NCBI GenBank assembly: GCA_020849655.1
Contig: JADLFU010000008.1
Span: 39,470 to 103,469, forward strand
Origin: Polyangiaceae bacterium
GTDB taxonomy: Bacteria > Myxococcota_A > Polyangia > Polyangiales > Polyangiaceae
DNA length: 64,000 nucleotides
Reading direction: 5' to 3'
Shown: piece after piece, positions 1-10,524 of the stretch
Layout: each line of letters starts with the position of its first letter
Numbering within the stretch: position 1 is the stretch's first letter
Notes under the pieces: model-generated
Told to the model about the DNA's origin: nothing
Database searches by the model: none
What the model saw: the letters and a program-made list of their open reading frames with translations, nothing else
Position numbers and translations under genes: made by a program

Positions 1-2
1 CG

Positions 3-746
3 AGCGACCCGCTGCCGCCCGGCCAGATGCCGCCGATGGGCACGCCGCCCGCGCCGCTCGGCCAGGTGGTGAGCCCCGTCGACTGCGCGCTCGAGGCGCT
101 GCCGAAGGTCGGGCACCTGCTCGGCCAGGTGGTGCAGGGCGAGGGCGCCGGAGGCGTGGGCGGCGCGGACGTCACGCTGGTCGACGCGGCCGGCAAGGAG
201 CGCACGACGAAGGCCGACAGCAACGGCAACTACCGGTTCGACTCGGTGGCGCCCGGCCCCGTGAAGCTCCACGCGACGCACCCCGACTACCTGGGCGGCC
301 GCGGCGAGGGCACCGTCGAGCCTCGCAAGGACAACCGCGTCGTCGTCTCGATGAACAAGCGCCCGAAGACGTCGAGCATCGTCGTCGGCAAGCGCGAGAT
401 CATCATCCGCCAGCAGGTGCGGTTCGAGCGCGACAGCGCGAAGATCCTGAGCGACTCGAGCGTGCTCTTGATGGAGATCGCCGACGCCCTCCAGAAGCAC
501 CCCGAGATCAAGCTCGTCGAGATCCAGGGGCACACCGACAACTCTGGTACCGCGCAGCACAACAAGGATCTCAGCGAGCAGCGCGCCGCGGCCGTGAAGG
601 ACCGCCTGGTGTCGCTCGGGGTCTCGTCGAGCCGCCTCACGTCGAAGGGCTTTGGCGCCGAGCGCCCCATCGTCCCGAACGTCACGGAGGGCAACCGCGC
701 GCGCAACCGCCGCGTCGCCCTGGTCATCCTCCAGTCTGACAAGTGA
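3..746 (+). CDS. OmpA-family cell-envelope protein, 5' end outside window
   Basis: The frame is open from the window edge, so the N-terminus is missing; the first visible Met codon is at 27. The visible protein has two parts. Residues about 30-110 from that Met form a carboxypeptidase-regulatory-like (Ig/prealbumin-type) fold, with the typical run GNYRFDSVAPGPVKL. Residues about 130-239 are an OmpA C-terminal peptidoglycan-binding domain: VRFERDSAKI, then QGHTDNSG, then LSEQRAAAVKDRL, ending in RARNRRVALVIL. The protein probably anchors the outer membrane to the cell wall. The next gene starts on the overlapping GTGA at 743, so the two are probably co-translated. Domain assignment is firm; overall protein identity is unknown because the front is cut off. 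Confidence 0.85.
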   Translation, partial: SDPLPPGQMPPMGTPPAPLGQVVSPVDCALEALPKVGHLLGQVVQGEGAGGVGGADVTLVDAAGKERTTKADSNGNYRFDSVAPGPVKLHATHPDYLGGRGEGTVEPRKDNRVVVSMNKRPKTSSIVVGKREIIIRQQVRFERDSAKILSDSSVLLMEIADALQKHPEIKLVEIQGHTDNSGTAQHNKDLSEQRAAAVKDRLVSLGVSSSRLTSKGFGAERPIVPNVTEGNRARNRRVALVILQSDK

Positions 747-1519
747 CGACGGGCGCTGTCCCCGCGCGGAGGGCGTGGCCGATGGCCGCGCTCTTCGCGC
801 TTTGTGGCTGCGCGCACGATCCACCGCAGGCCCCGGCGCCGTCCGCGAGCGTCGCCGGGACGCCCGCGAGCGTCACCGCGCCGGCGGCCTCTGCCCACGC
901 GCCGGCCGCCGCGGGCTCGCAGGCGGCGGCGCCCGCTGACCCCTCTGCGGCGCCCCCCGCGTCGTCGGCGGCGCCCCCCGACCCGGCCCCCCCCGACCCC
1001 TCGCTCGTCGCGGCGAAGCACGACAAGCCCGCGGGCGACCCGGAGGAGGGAGACGCGCCGGCCGAGGTCGACCCGAAGAACAAGGCGAAGCCTCCGCTCT
1101 CCTCGAAGCACCTGACGTCCGCCGCGCGCGCGCTGTTCCGGGCCGTGAAGGAGGACGAGCCGGGCGTGGCCAAGGGGTTCTTCTTCCCGCGGGAGCCGTT
1201 CCTGCCGCTGAAGGACATCAAGAACCCCGGCAAGTACTGGGATCAGCTCTACCGCGTGTACGAGCGGGACATCCATGAGCTGCACAAGCGCCGCGCGAAG
1301 GACTGGGACGACGCGGAGTTCGGCTCGTTCGAGCTCGGCTCGGCGCCCACGTGGGTGAAGCCCGGCGAGGAGGCCAACAAGATCGGCTACTACCGGACCT
1401 TCAACGGCAAGCTCCGGTACAAGGCGCGCGGCAAGGAGCGGGTGCTCGAGGTGAAGACCATCATCTCGTGGAACCACCGCTGGTACATCACGCACCTCCT
1501 GCCGTTCAAGAAGAAGTAG
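743..1519 (+). CDS. Putative lipoprotein of unknown function
   Basis: 258 residues. The GTG start overlaps the previous TGA (GTGA), the usual coupled arrangement in this window. It gives a signal peptide ending in ALCGC, a plausible lipobox with the lipidated Cys at about residue 23; an ATG at 782 would leave too short a signal. Residues about 25-110 are rich in Ala, Pro and Ser and look like a flexible linker. The C-terminal ~140 residues are well mixed and probably folded, with a HLTSAARALFRAVKED segment and several Trp/Tyr residues near the end. I do not recognise the family. Its position behind an OmpA-type gene suggests a cell-envelope role, which is inference. Confidence 0.7.
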   Translation: MTTGAVPARRAWPMAALFALCGCAHDPPQAPAPSASVAGTPASVTAPAASAHAPAAAGSQAAAPADPSAAPPASSAAPPDPAPPDPSLVAAKHDKPAGDPEEGDAPAEVDPKNKAKPPLSSKHLTSAARALFRAVKEDEPGVAKGFFFPREPFLPLKDIKNPGKYWDQLYRVYERDIHELHKRRAKDWDDAEFGSFELGSAPTWVKPGEEANKIGYYRTFNGKLRYKARGKERVLEVKTIISWNHRWYITHLLPFKKK

Positions 1520-1553
1520 CCGCGGCCGCTGGCCCCTCGGCGGTCCGGCGGCG

Positions 1554-1602
1554 TTGACATATACCCGTTGCGTTATATTCGAATCGTGTTATATATCTGT
1601 CC
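1554..1602 (+). promoter_or_regulatory. AT-rich promoter/operator of the ArsR-type regulator
   Basis: A sharply AT-rich stretch in otherwise GC-rich DNA. It holds TTGACA at 1554-1559, TATATT at 1574-1579 and TATATA at 1590-1595, the last ending 7 bases before the ATG at 1603. GTTATAT occurs twice as a direct repeat (1572-1578 and 1588-1594), and the 8-base palindrome ATTCGAAT lies between them (1577-1584). ArsR-type proteins commonly bind such AT-rich dyads over their own promoter, so autorepression is likely. Which -10 box is used cannot be decided by reading. Confidence 0.55.
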
Positions 1603-1950
1603 ATGATCGCCGGCCAGCCCCTCGACGCGACGTTGCAGGCGCTCGCAGACCCGACCCGCCGGGCCATCCTGGCGCGCCTGGCCGAGGGCGAGGCGACGGT
1701 GGGAGAGCTCGCGCGCCCGTTCTCGATCTCGCAGCCGGCGATCTCGCGCCACGTCAAGGTGCTCCTCGAGGCGGGCCTGATCTCGCAGTCGGTCGACGGC
1801 GCGCGCCGCCCGTGCCGCCTGGCGCGCGGCGGCCTCGACGATCTCGACGCCTACCTCTCGACCCTGCGCGCTGCGCTCGACGCGAGCTACCAGCGGCTCG
1901 ACCGACTCCTCGCACCACGAACCCAGAAGAAGGGACGAGAACAGCCATGA
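1603..1950 (+). CDS. ArsR-family winged-helix transcriptional regulator
   Basis: 115 residues, the normal size for the family. The winged helix-turn-helix is clear: LQALADPTRRAILARLAEGE, then VGELARPFSISQPAISRHVKVLLEAGLI, then a short wing. No metal-binding Cys pair of the classic ArsR/SmtB type is visible, so it probably belongs to the metal-independent branch that pairs with SRPBCC proteins. The stop codon overlaps the start of the SRPBCC gene (ATGA at 1947-1950), forming a two-gene operon. The AT-rich region just upstream has repeats suited to autoregulation. The effector is unknown. Confidence 0.92.
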   Translation: MIAGQPLDATLQALADPTRRAILARLAEGEATVGELARPFSISQPAISRHVKVLLEAGLISQSVDGARRPCRLARGGLDDLDAYLSTLRAALDASYQRLDRLLAPRTQKKGREQP

Positions 1951-2426
1951 GCCACATGACTTTGACAACCGAAGGAGACTGTGAAGTCGTCGTCAGGCGC
2001 AGGTTCGCCGCCAGCCCCCAGGAGGTGTACGACGCGCACCTCGACCCCGAGCTCATCCCGCAGTGGATGACGGGGCCGGACGGCTGGACGATGCCCGTCT
2101 GCCGCAACGACGGGCGGGTCGGCGGCCAGCTCCGCTATGAGTGGGCGGGGCCGGAGGGTCAGGGGTTTCACTTGACGGGTGAGCTGCTCGTGCTCGAGCC
2201 GGGCCGCCGCATCGTCCACGTGGAGCGCATGTTCCTCCCCGATCCGACGCCCGACAACCGCGTCGAGACGATCTTCGTGCCCGACGGCGAGGGCACCCTG
2301 ATGACGATGCGCATGACGCTGCCCGACCCGGAGACACGCCGCGCGATGCTCGCCAGCGGCATGGAGCACGGGATGGAAGCCGGCTACGTGCGGCTCGAGG
2401 ACCGGCTCGCGGGGCGGCGCGGGTGA
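1947..2426 (+). CDS. SRPBCC (AHSA1-like) domain protein
   Basis: 159 residues, one domain. Typical START/Bet v 1-like features are present: the VVRRRFAASPQEVYDAHLDPELIPQWM opening, GGQLRYEW in the middle, and a final helix around MLASGMEHGMEAGYVRLEDRL. The start ATG at 1947 overlaps the ArsR stop, and an open frame further upstream is only read-through of the other frame. ArsR-SRPBCC pairs are common in actinobacteria and myxobacteria; the SRPBCC member has a hydrophobic ligand pocket and its function is usually unknown. The next gene begins on the overlapping codon at 2423, so all three may share one mRNA. Confidence 0.9.
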   Translation: MSHMTLTTEGDCEVVVRRRFAASPQEVYDAHLDPELIPQWMTGPDGWTMPVCRNDGRVGGQLRYEWAGPEGQGFHLTGELLVLEPGRRIVHVERMFLPDPTPDNRVETIFVPDGEGTLMTMRMTLPDPETRRAMLASGMEHGMEAGYVRLEDRLAGRRG

Positions 2427-2908
2427 GCGGCGCACCCGGCGAGGACATCGAGGCCTACAACGCCTCGCAGCCGGCGCCCGCACGCGCCCTCTGCCGCCTG
2501 CTCGCGGAGCGGATCGCCGCGGGGCTGCGGGGCGCGGAGGGCAGTGTGGCACGGCGGGCCGGTGTGGTTCCTCGATGGCAACCCCATCGTCGGCTACTGG
2601 GTGAGGAAGCGCCACGTGCAGCTGTTGTTCTGGAGCGGCCGTCCTTCGACGAGCCGGGCCTCTCGCCCGAGGGGACCTTCAACATGTATTTCGGGGTCCC
2701 TTCGTCGCGCGCGCCGGATTCCTTGCGTCCTTCGGCCGCTTTGGGTGAAACCGTGCTGTTCAAGGCCGCCGAGCTGCGCCTCACCGCCGTCGACCAGCTA
2801 TCACTTACCGACCTCGGTCGCTGGCTGGGCAAGGCGAAGCGGATCCAGTGGGACTACAAGCACCTCGTCAAGCGAAGAGGCGCGCTCGAGAAGATCGGCG
2901 ACTGGTAG
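2423..2908 (+). pseudogene. DUF1801-like protein, frameshifted and carrying an insert
   Basis: An open frame of 161 codons, but only its ends resemble the small DUF1801/YdhG-like family. Residues 1-40 (DIEAYNASQPAPARALCRLL) and the last ~45 (AAELRLTA to IQWDYKHLVKRRGALEKI) fit. The conserved core is in another frame: from about 2544 that frame reads WHGGPVWFLDGNPIVGYWV and LLFWSG, and the original frame resumes near 2640 with SFDEPGL. Two opposite small indels would explain this. In addition, 27 codons (2681-2761) sit between TF and KAAEL where the family has none, flanked by a TTC direct repeat, and match a repeat element at 23.9 kb. The gene is probably dead, or two sequencing errors mask a live one. 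Confidence 0.65.
2681..2757 (+). mobile_element. Short repeat copy inserted in the DUF1801-like gene
   Basis: These 77 bases match the right half of the 185-bp element at 23864-24048 (reverse strand), about 64 of 77 positions by hand count. The insert keeps the reading frame (81 bases counting the flanking TTC) and lies at a point where related proteins have no residues. TTC occurs on both sides (2678-2680 and 2759-2761), which may be a target duplication. It has no coding capacity of its own. Confidence 0.6.
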
Positions 2909-3211
2909 CGCACGCTGCACACACTCCGCAAGCGCCCCCCGCGCCCCCACTCTCCGCGAGGGGCGCCCCGCCGCGCGCCCGCTCTCCGCCACTCTCCGCG
3001 AGGGGCGCCCCGCGCCCCGCCGCGCGCCCGCTCTCTCCCCACCCTCTCCGCTCTCTCCCGCGCCGCGCTGCGTGAGCCGCGGCGCGCCGAGTGGGCGGGA
3101 GGGGCGGGAGAGCGAGCGAGGTCGGGCTTCGCCGCGCGCAGGCGTGCTCAGGCACGCCGAGCACGCGAAGCCCGAGATCGCGAAGCTATCGCGCCCCTAC
3201 CGCCCGCTCGG
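2909..3211. other. Non-coding GC-rich spacer with short tandem repeat
   Basis: No convincing gene lies between the DUF1801-like remnant and the tRNA. The region is dominated by C/G-rich low-complexity sequence. The clearest structure is a 24-base unit, CCACTCTCCGCGAGGGGCGC plus four more bases, found at 2947-2970 and again at 2989-3012; both copies are followed by CCGCGCGCCCGCTCTC. Confidence 0.5.
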
Positions 3212-3282
3212 CTCCGGTGCGTGGATTCGAACCACGATAGGAGGATTCAAAGTCCTCAGTCCTGCCTTTGGACGACACCGGA
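3212..3282 (-). tRNA. tRNA-Gln (anticodon UUG)
   Basis: On the minus strand the acceptor arms TCCGGTG (3282-3276) and CACCGGA (3219-3213) pair perfectly. The anticodon stem GAGGA/TCCTC closes the loop CTTTGAA, giving anticodon TTG, which reads CAA (Gln). The T arm is CGTGG-TTCGAAT-CCACG. The discriminator base is G (3212), as is usual for tRNA-Gln. The CCA end is not encoded (GCCG follows). It lies just downstream of a tRNA-modification gene on the same strand and could be co-transcribed. Confidence 0.93.
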
Positions 3283-3300
3283 ATGGAGGCGCGCTCTCTA

Positions 3301-4539
3301 TCACGTCGCGACGCCGGCGAGCGCGCGCTCGCGCAGCCAGCGCGCCGTCGCCACCGACAGCGCGAGGCGCTGCTCCGCGCGGCGCATCCCCTCGATCCGC
3401 GGCGCCTCGAAGCCCGCCGCCCCGGGGACGTCGACCACGTGCCCCACCTTGCGCCCGAGCGCGACGGTCGTCACGCGCCGCAGATCGATCAGCGCCTCCG
3501 GCAGCGCGACGCCGCACGCCCTGGCGCGCCCGAGCGCGTAGAACCCCCACGCCGCGACCACGTCGTCGGCGCGGAAGAACCCGGCGAGCCGCGCGGCGAG
3601 CTGCTGGGGGCTGGCGCCGGCGAGCAGCTCCGCCTCCGGGATCCCCGTGTGCCGCGCGGTCAGCGGCGCGAGCGCGTGCGTCGGGCGGACGACCATCCCG
3701 ACGCGTTCGCCAGTCGCGACGCGCTCGGCGACGAACGAGACGAGCTCGTCGGGCGACTCCGTGAGGCCGCGGTAGGGCCACGCGTTCGCGTCCCCGGCGA
3801 CGCAGACGAGCCGGTCCCACACGTCCGCGATCTCGGCGATCGCGCGCGGCACGCGGCGGGTCCTCTTCGCGTGGCGCGACGCGCGCACCTCGTGCTTGAA
3901 CCTCACCTGCGCGTCGATCAGCGCGTCGAACGGCGCGAGCATCGCCGAGAAGCGCTCGTCGTCGTCGAGCACGGAGAGCACGTGCGCGATCGCCTCGATC
4001 GTCGAGACGCACTCGGCCGACGGCTCCTTGCGGATGCGATAGCGGCTCGGCGCGGCGGGCGTGAAGGCCACGCGCGGGAGCGCCGCGAGACCGGGGTTCC
4101 GCGAGAGGAGCTTCTGCGCCTGCCACCACGTCCCGTCGACCACGAACAACGTGCGCGCCTGGCCGCGCAGCGCCTCGACCGGCGTCGCGTCGTCGCTCGG
4201 GAAGAGCAGGCAGGCGTCCGGGCGCGCGGCGAGCTCCTGCACCTCTCGGTCGTCGTCGAAGGTCACGCCGACGTGCCGCGTCGCCCCCTCGACCGAGAGC
4301 GCCGCGAGGCGCGCCGTGCCGATCGCGACGAACTCCTCACGCGGGTGCTGCAGCAAGACGAGGCGGCTGCGCGTGGGCAGCCGCGGGATGAGCGCGCACA
4401 GGCAGAAGGCCTCGGGCCGAAAGCACCGATAACAGCGCGCGCGCGTGGGCTGGCTCGCCTCGGGCCTCACCCGCCGAGCCGCTAGCCGACGCCGTGCCGC
4501 GCGTCGACTCCCCTTGCGCAGACGGACGAAATGTGTCAC
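3301..4539 (-). CDS. DTW-domain tRNA-uridine aminocarboxypropyltransferase, extended
   Basis: 412 residues, about twice the size of the usual DTW protein. Residues 30-215 are the DTW domain: a likely zinc-binding cluster C36, C39, C46, C48 (CYRCF then FCLC), the signature VDGTWWQAQK at 134-143, and RIRKEPSAECVSTIEA at 168-183. Such enzymes (TapT/TuaA type) transfer the aminocarboxypropyl group of SAM to a tRNA uridine. Residues 220-412 form an additional domain I do not recognise. The GTG start at 4539 has GGGAG five bases upstream. The tRNA-Gln gene lies directly downstream on the same strand. Confidence 0.85.
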   Translation of the reverse strand: MTHFVRLRKGSRRAARRRLAARRVRPEASQPTRARCYRCFRPEAFCLCALIPRLPTRSRLVLLQHPREEFVAIGTARLAALSVEGATRHVGVTFDDDREVQELAARPDACLLFPSDDATPVEALRGQARTLFVVDGTWWQAQKLLSRNPGLAALPRVAFTPAAPSRYRIRKEPSAECVSTIEAIAHVLSVLDDDERFSAMLAPFDALIDAQVRFKHEVRASRHAKRTRRVPRAIAEIADVWDRLVCVAGDANAWPYRGLTESPDELVSFVAERVATGERVGMVVRPTHALAPLTARHTGIPEAELLAGASPQQLAARLAGFFRADDVVAAWGFYALGRARACGVALPEALIDLRRVTTVALGRKVGHVVDVPGAAGFEAPRIEGMRRAEQRLALSVATARWLRERALAGVAT

Positions 4540-4549
4540 CTAATCTCCC

Positions 4550-4882
4550 GTGGGGCCCCACCTGAGACTCCTGCTGCGCCTGCTCGTCGCGTGCGCGCTG
4601 GTGTTCGGGGTGGGCACGTCAGCGCCTCGGGCGCAGGCGCGCGGGGTGGACGGAGTCCTCGGCTGGAGCGCGGCGCGCGCGGTCGTCGACCACGTCGCCG
4701 CGCGTCCCCCGCGAGACCCGCACCGCGCCACGCCAGGCGACGCGGTCTCCGGTCTTCCGCCCGCGCCAGTGGCGTTGCCGGCGCGCGTCTCGGCCACATG
4801 GGAGCTGGGCGCGCCGACGGGTGAGGAGAGGCGGTCCGAGCGCCGCGCGAGCGCCGCGGTCGCGCGTGGGCCCCCAGCCTGA
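4550..4882 (+). CDS. Small putative secreted protein
   Basis: 110 residues from a GTG start. The first ~30 residues make a good Sec signal peptide (LRLLLRLLVACALVFGVGTSAPRAQA with a likely cut after AQA). The rest is Pro/Ala-rich and not recognised. It is divergent from the DTW gene with only ten bases between the two starts, so their promoters would overlap the opposite genes; one of the starts may be wrong. It could be a chance frame, but the signal peptide argues for a gene. Confidence 0.45.
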   Translation: MGPHLRLLLRLLVACALVFGVGTSAPRAQARGVDGVLGWSAARAVVDHVAARPPRDPHRATPGDAVSGLPPAPVALPARVSATWELGAPTGEERRSERRASAAVARGPPA

Positions 4883-4951
4883 GCGGCAGCTCCTCCGCTC
4901 GGCCCGCGCCGCGTCGACGGCGCACCCACCTACAAGTTTTTTGGAGTCCTC

Positions 4952-5226
4952 ATGAACCAGGAGTCTCAGGCGATCGTGTCCGCGCCGTCGTCGTCCCTCA
5001 TCCTCCCTCCCGCCGCGCCCCCGGTCGGCCGCGCCCCCGCGTCGCGCGCCGCCGGCTACGGGAGCACGCTCGTCGGCGTGCTGTGCCTGATGGCCGCGGC
5101 GCACGGCCTCTCGGAGGAGGTCGCCAGCGCGAACATGGCGGGCGGTTACATCGCGCTCGGCGGCGCGGCGTTCTTCTTCGTCACCGGGTTCCGCCTCTTG
5201 CGGGAGCGCACCGTCCAAGCACCCTG

Positions 5227-5227
<1 letters not shown>
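4952..5227 (+). CDS. Small membrane protein of unknown function
   Basis: 91 residues with two predicted membrane segments, about residues 35-55 (STLVGVLCLMAAAHGL) and 62-82 (MAGGYIALGGAAFFFVTGF). The ATG follows GGAG at 4941-4944, a good ribosome binding site. The stop TGA overlaps the ATG of the antiporter gene (TGATG at 5225-5229), so it is probably a small partner or just an upstream gene translated together with the antiporter. No family recognised. Confidence 0.7.
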
Positions 5228-8586
<3,359 letters not shown>

Positions 8587-9027
8587 CGGCTGCCGTGCGA
8601 CGCAGGGCCGGTGACGCCGTAGAACGCGACGAGCATCGCGACGAGCGCCGCGGCCCACCACGGAGACGCGTCGTACCGGGCCCGGTCGCGCGGGACGGGC
8701 GCGCGGCTGGGGGCGTTCTCCGTCTCGTACGTGCGCAGCGTGGAGAGCGCGCGCTCGACCTCGAGGGTCGCGACGCGCACGCCGAACGCGCCGTCGGGCA
8801 GCCGCACGACGTCGGCGTCGAGACCGACCGACGAGAGCACGAAGCGCCACTCGTCCGCCTTGCGCGCCGAAGGCGTCGGCGCGATCACCGACAGCGGGTG
8901 GGTCGAGGGCGGAGCGGGCACGAGCCGGGGGCTCGCGAGGGGGGCGGCGAGCAAGGTCGACCCAAGCTGAGGACGCGCCGCGCCGTTGTCAACGCGCGCG
9001 GTCGGAGCTGGTAGAGGCCCCCGACGC

Positions 9028-10524
9028 GTGGAGCCCCGGCGCCCCCTCGATCTGCCGCTCGTCGCGCTGTCGCTCGCGCTCTCGCTCGCGATCCTCGCGT
9101 CGCCGCTGCTCCCCGCGATCGATCTGCCCGAGCACGTCGCGCTCGCCGTGCAGCTGCGGCGGCTGTGGGACGGAGATCCGGGCGCGTCCGCGCTCTACGC
9201 GACGAACGTGTGGAGCGACAACGGCGGCCTGCACGTCGCGGTCGCGGCGCTGTCGTACGTGATGCCGGCGCCGATGGCGACGAGGGCGCTGCTCGCCCTG
9301 CATCCGCCGCTGCTAGCGCTCGGGGTCTCGCGCGTGCTCGCGGCCACCGGCGCGCCCGCCTGGCGCGCGCGCCTGGTCGTGACGACGGTGTTCGGCTTCT
9401 CGTTCGCGTGGGGGTTCGCGAACTTCGTGCTCGGCACCGCGGTCGCGTGGAACCTCCTCGCGTCGCTGCTCCTGCAGCTCGAGCGGCCCACGTGGCGGCG
9501 CGCAGCGGGGCTCGCCGCCCTCTCTGCGCTGCTCGGCCTCGTGCACGTGATGGCGACGCTCCTCCTCTGCGTGACCGCGCTCGCCGTGGGCCTCGAGCAC
9601 CTCGCGCGTCACGGCGTGAGGCGCGCGCCCGCCGTCGCGCTCGCGGGGGCGCCGCTGTGGGTCGGACCCGTGTGGGATTTGTTGGTCACGCGCGCGCACC
9701 TCGCCCACGCGCCCGCGTCGTACACCTCGCCCGCGGCGGCGCCCGAGTTCGGCCCGCTCCGCAAGCTCGGCATGCTCGGCGCGCACGTCTCCGGCGCGTG
9801 GGGCAGCTACGCGGACACGGCGATCGCGTGGGTCGTGCTCGGGGGCGTCGGCGCGCTCGTCGCGTGGCGCTGGCGCGGGGTGAAGCTCTGGGCGCCGCTC
9901 CTCGTCGCCGCGCTCGGGTACTGGCTCGTGCCGCCGGTGTTCTTGAACACGCACCTCGTGTTCCAGCGGCTCGCGTGCTGGATCGTGCTCGGCCTGCTGG
10001 TCGCCTGGCCCGACGCGCCGCCCCGGTGGGAGGCGCGCCTGCCGGCCTGGTCGAGCGCGCTCTCGGCGCTGTCGGTCGCGACGGCGCTCGCGCACCTCGT
10101 GTGGTTCGCGGCGGAGACGCGCCCCGCGCTCGCCCTCGCGCGCCAGGCCCCGCCCTCTGCGCGCGTGACCGGCGTGATCGAGCGCGCGAGGACGTCGTCG
10201 GTGCGGGTGGCCGCCCTCGCGCACGCGGCCGCGCTGCTCGTGCCGGAGGGCGCGCTCGACGAGGCGTTCTCGTTCGGGAGGTTCCTCAGCATGCCGGTCA
10301 CGTACCGGCCGGGCGCCACCGTCGCGCCGCCGACCCCGACGTGGGAGCACGGCGTGGGCGCGTACCAGCCCGAGAGCGCGCTCGCGCGGCGCTTCCCGTT
10401 CGTCGTCGTGCGGCTCCGCGACGCGAGGGAGCCGACCGAGAGCGCCGTCGCGCGGATCTTCCGCGAGCGCGAGGTGAAGGTGCTCGCGCGAGAGGAGGAC
10501 TGGCTGCTGGTCGACGCGCGCTAG
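9028..10524 (+). CDS. Polytopic membrane protein of unknown function
   Basis: 498 residues from the GTG at 9028; a TTG at 9986-type earlier codon is not needed, although a TTG at 8986 is also in frame. The GTG is preceded by TAGAGG (9012-9017), ten bases upstream. There are about nine hydrophobic segments, with Asp/Glu-His near the start (IDLPEHVALAVQLRRLWDGDP), then a C-terminal soluble part. The pattern resembles family-39-like glycosyltransferases, where an early acidic motif is followed by many helices, but no family signature is firm. It converges on the flippase gene; the two stop codons share the palindrome CTAG at 10521-10524. Confidence 0.75.
   Translation: MEPRRPLDLPLVALSLALSLAILASPLLPAIDLPEHVALAVQLRRLWDGDPGASALYATNVWSDNGGLHVAVAALSYVMPAPMATRALLALHPPLLALGVSRVLAATGAPAWRARLVVTTVFGFSFAWGFANFVLGTAVAWNLLASLLLQLERPTWRRAAGLAALSALLGLVHVMATLLLCVTALAVGLEHLARHGVRRAPAVALAGAPLWVGPVWDLLVTRAHLAHAPASYTSPAAAPEFGPLRKLGMLGAHVSGAWGSYADTAIAWVVLGGVGALVAWRWRGVKLWAPLLVAALGYWLVPPVFLNTHLVFQRLACWIVLGLLVAWPDAPPRWEARLPAWSSALSALSVATALAHLVWFAAETRPALALARQAPPSARVTGVIERARTSSVRVAALAHAAALLVPEGALDEAFSFGRFLSMPVTYRPGATVAPPTPTWEHGVGAYQPESALARRFPFVVVRLRDAREPTESAVARIFREREVKVLAREEDWLLVDAR

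Noticed and set aside
2541..2643. Programmed frameshift in the DUF1801-like gene
   Set aside because: No slippery heptamer and no conserved structure; two shifts in opposite directions are more like decay or error.
3197..4129. Open frame covering the tRNA and part of the DTW gene
   Set aside because: It is out of frame with the DTW domain and crosses the tRNA.
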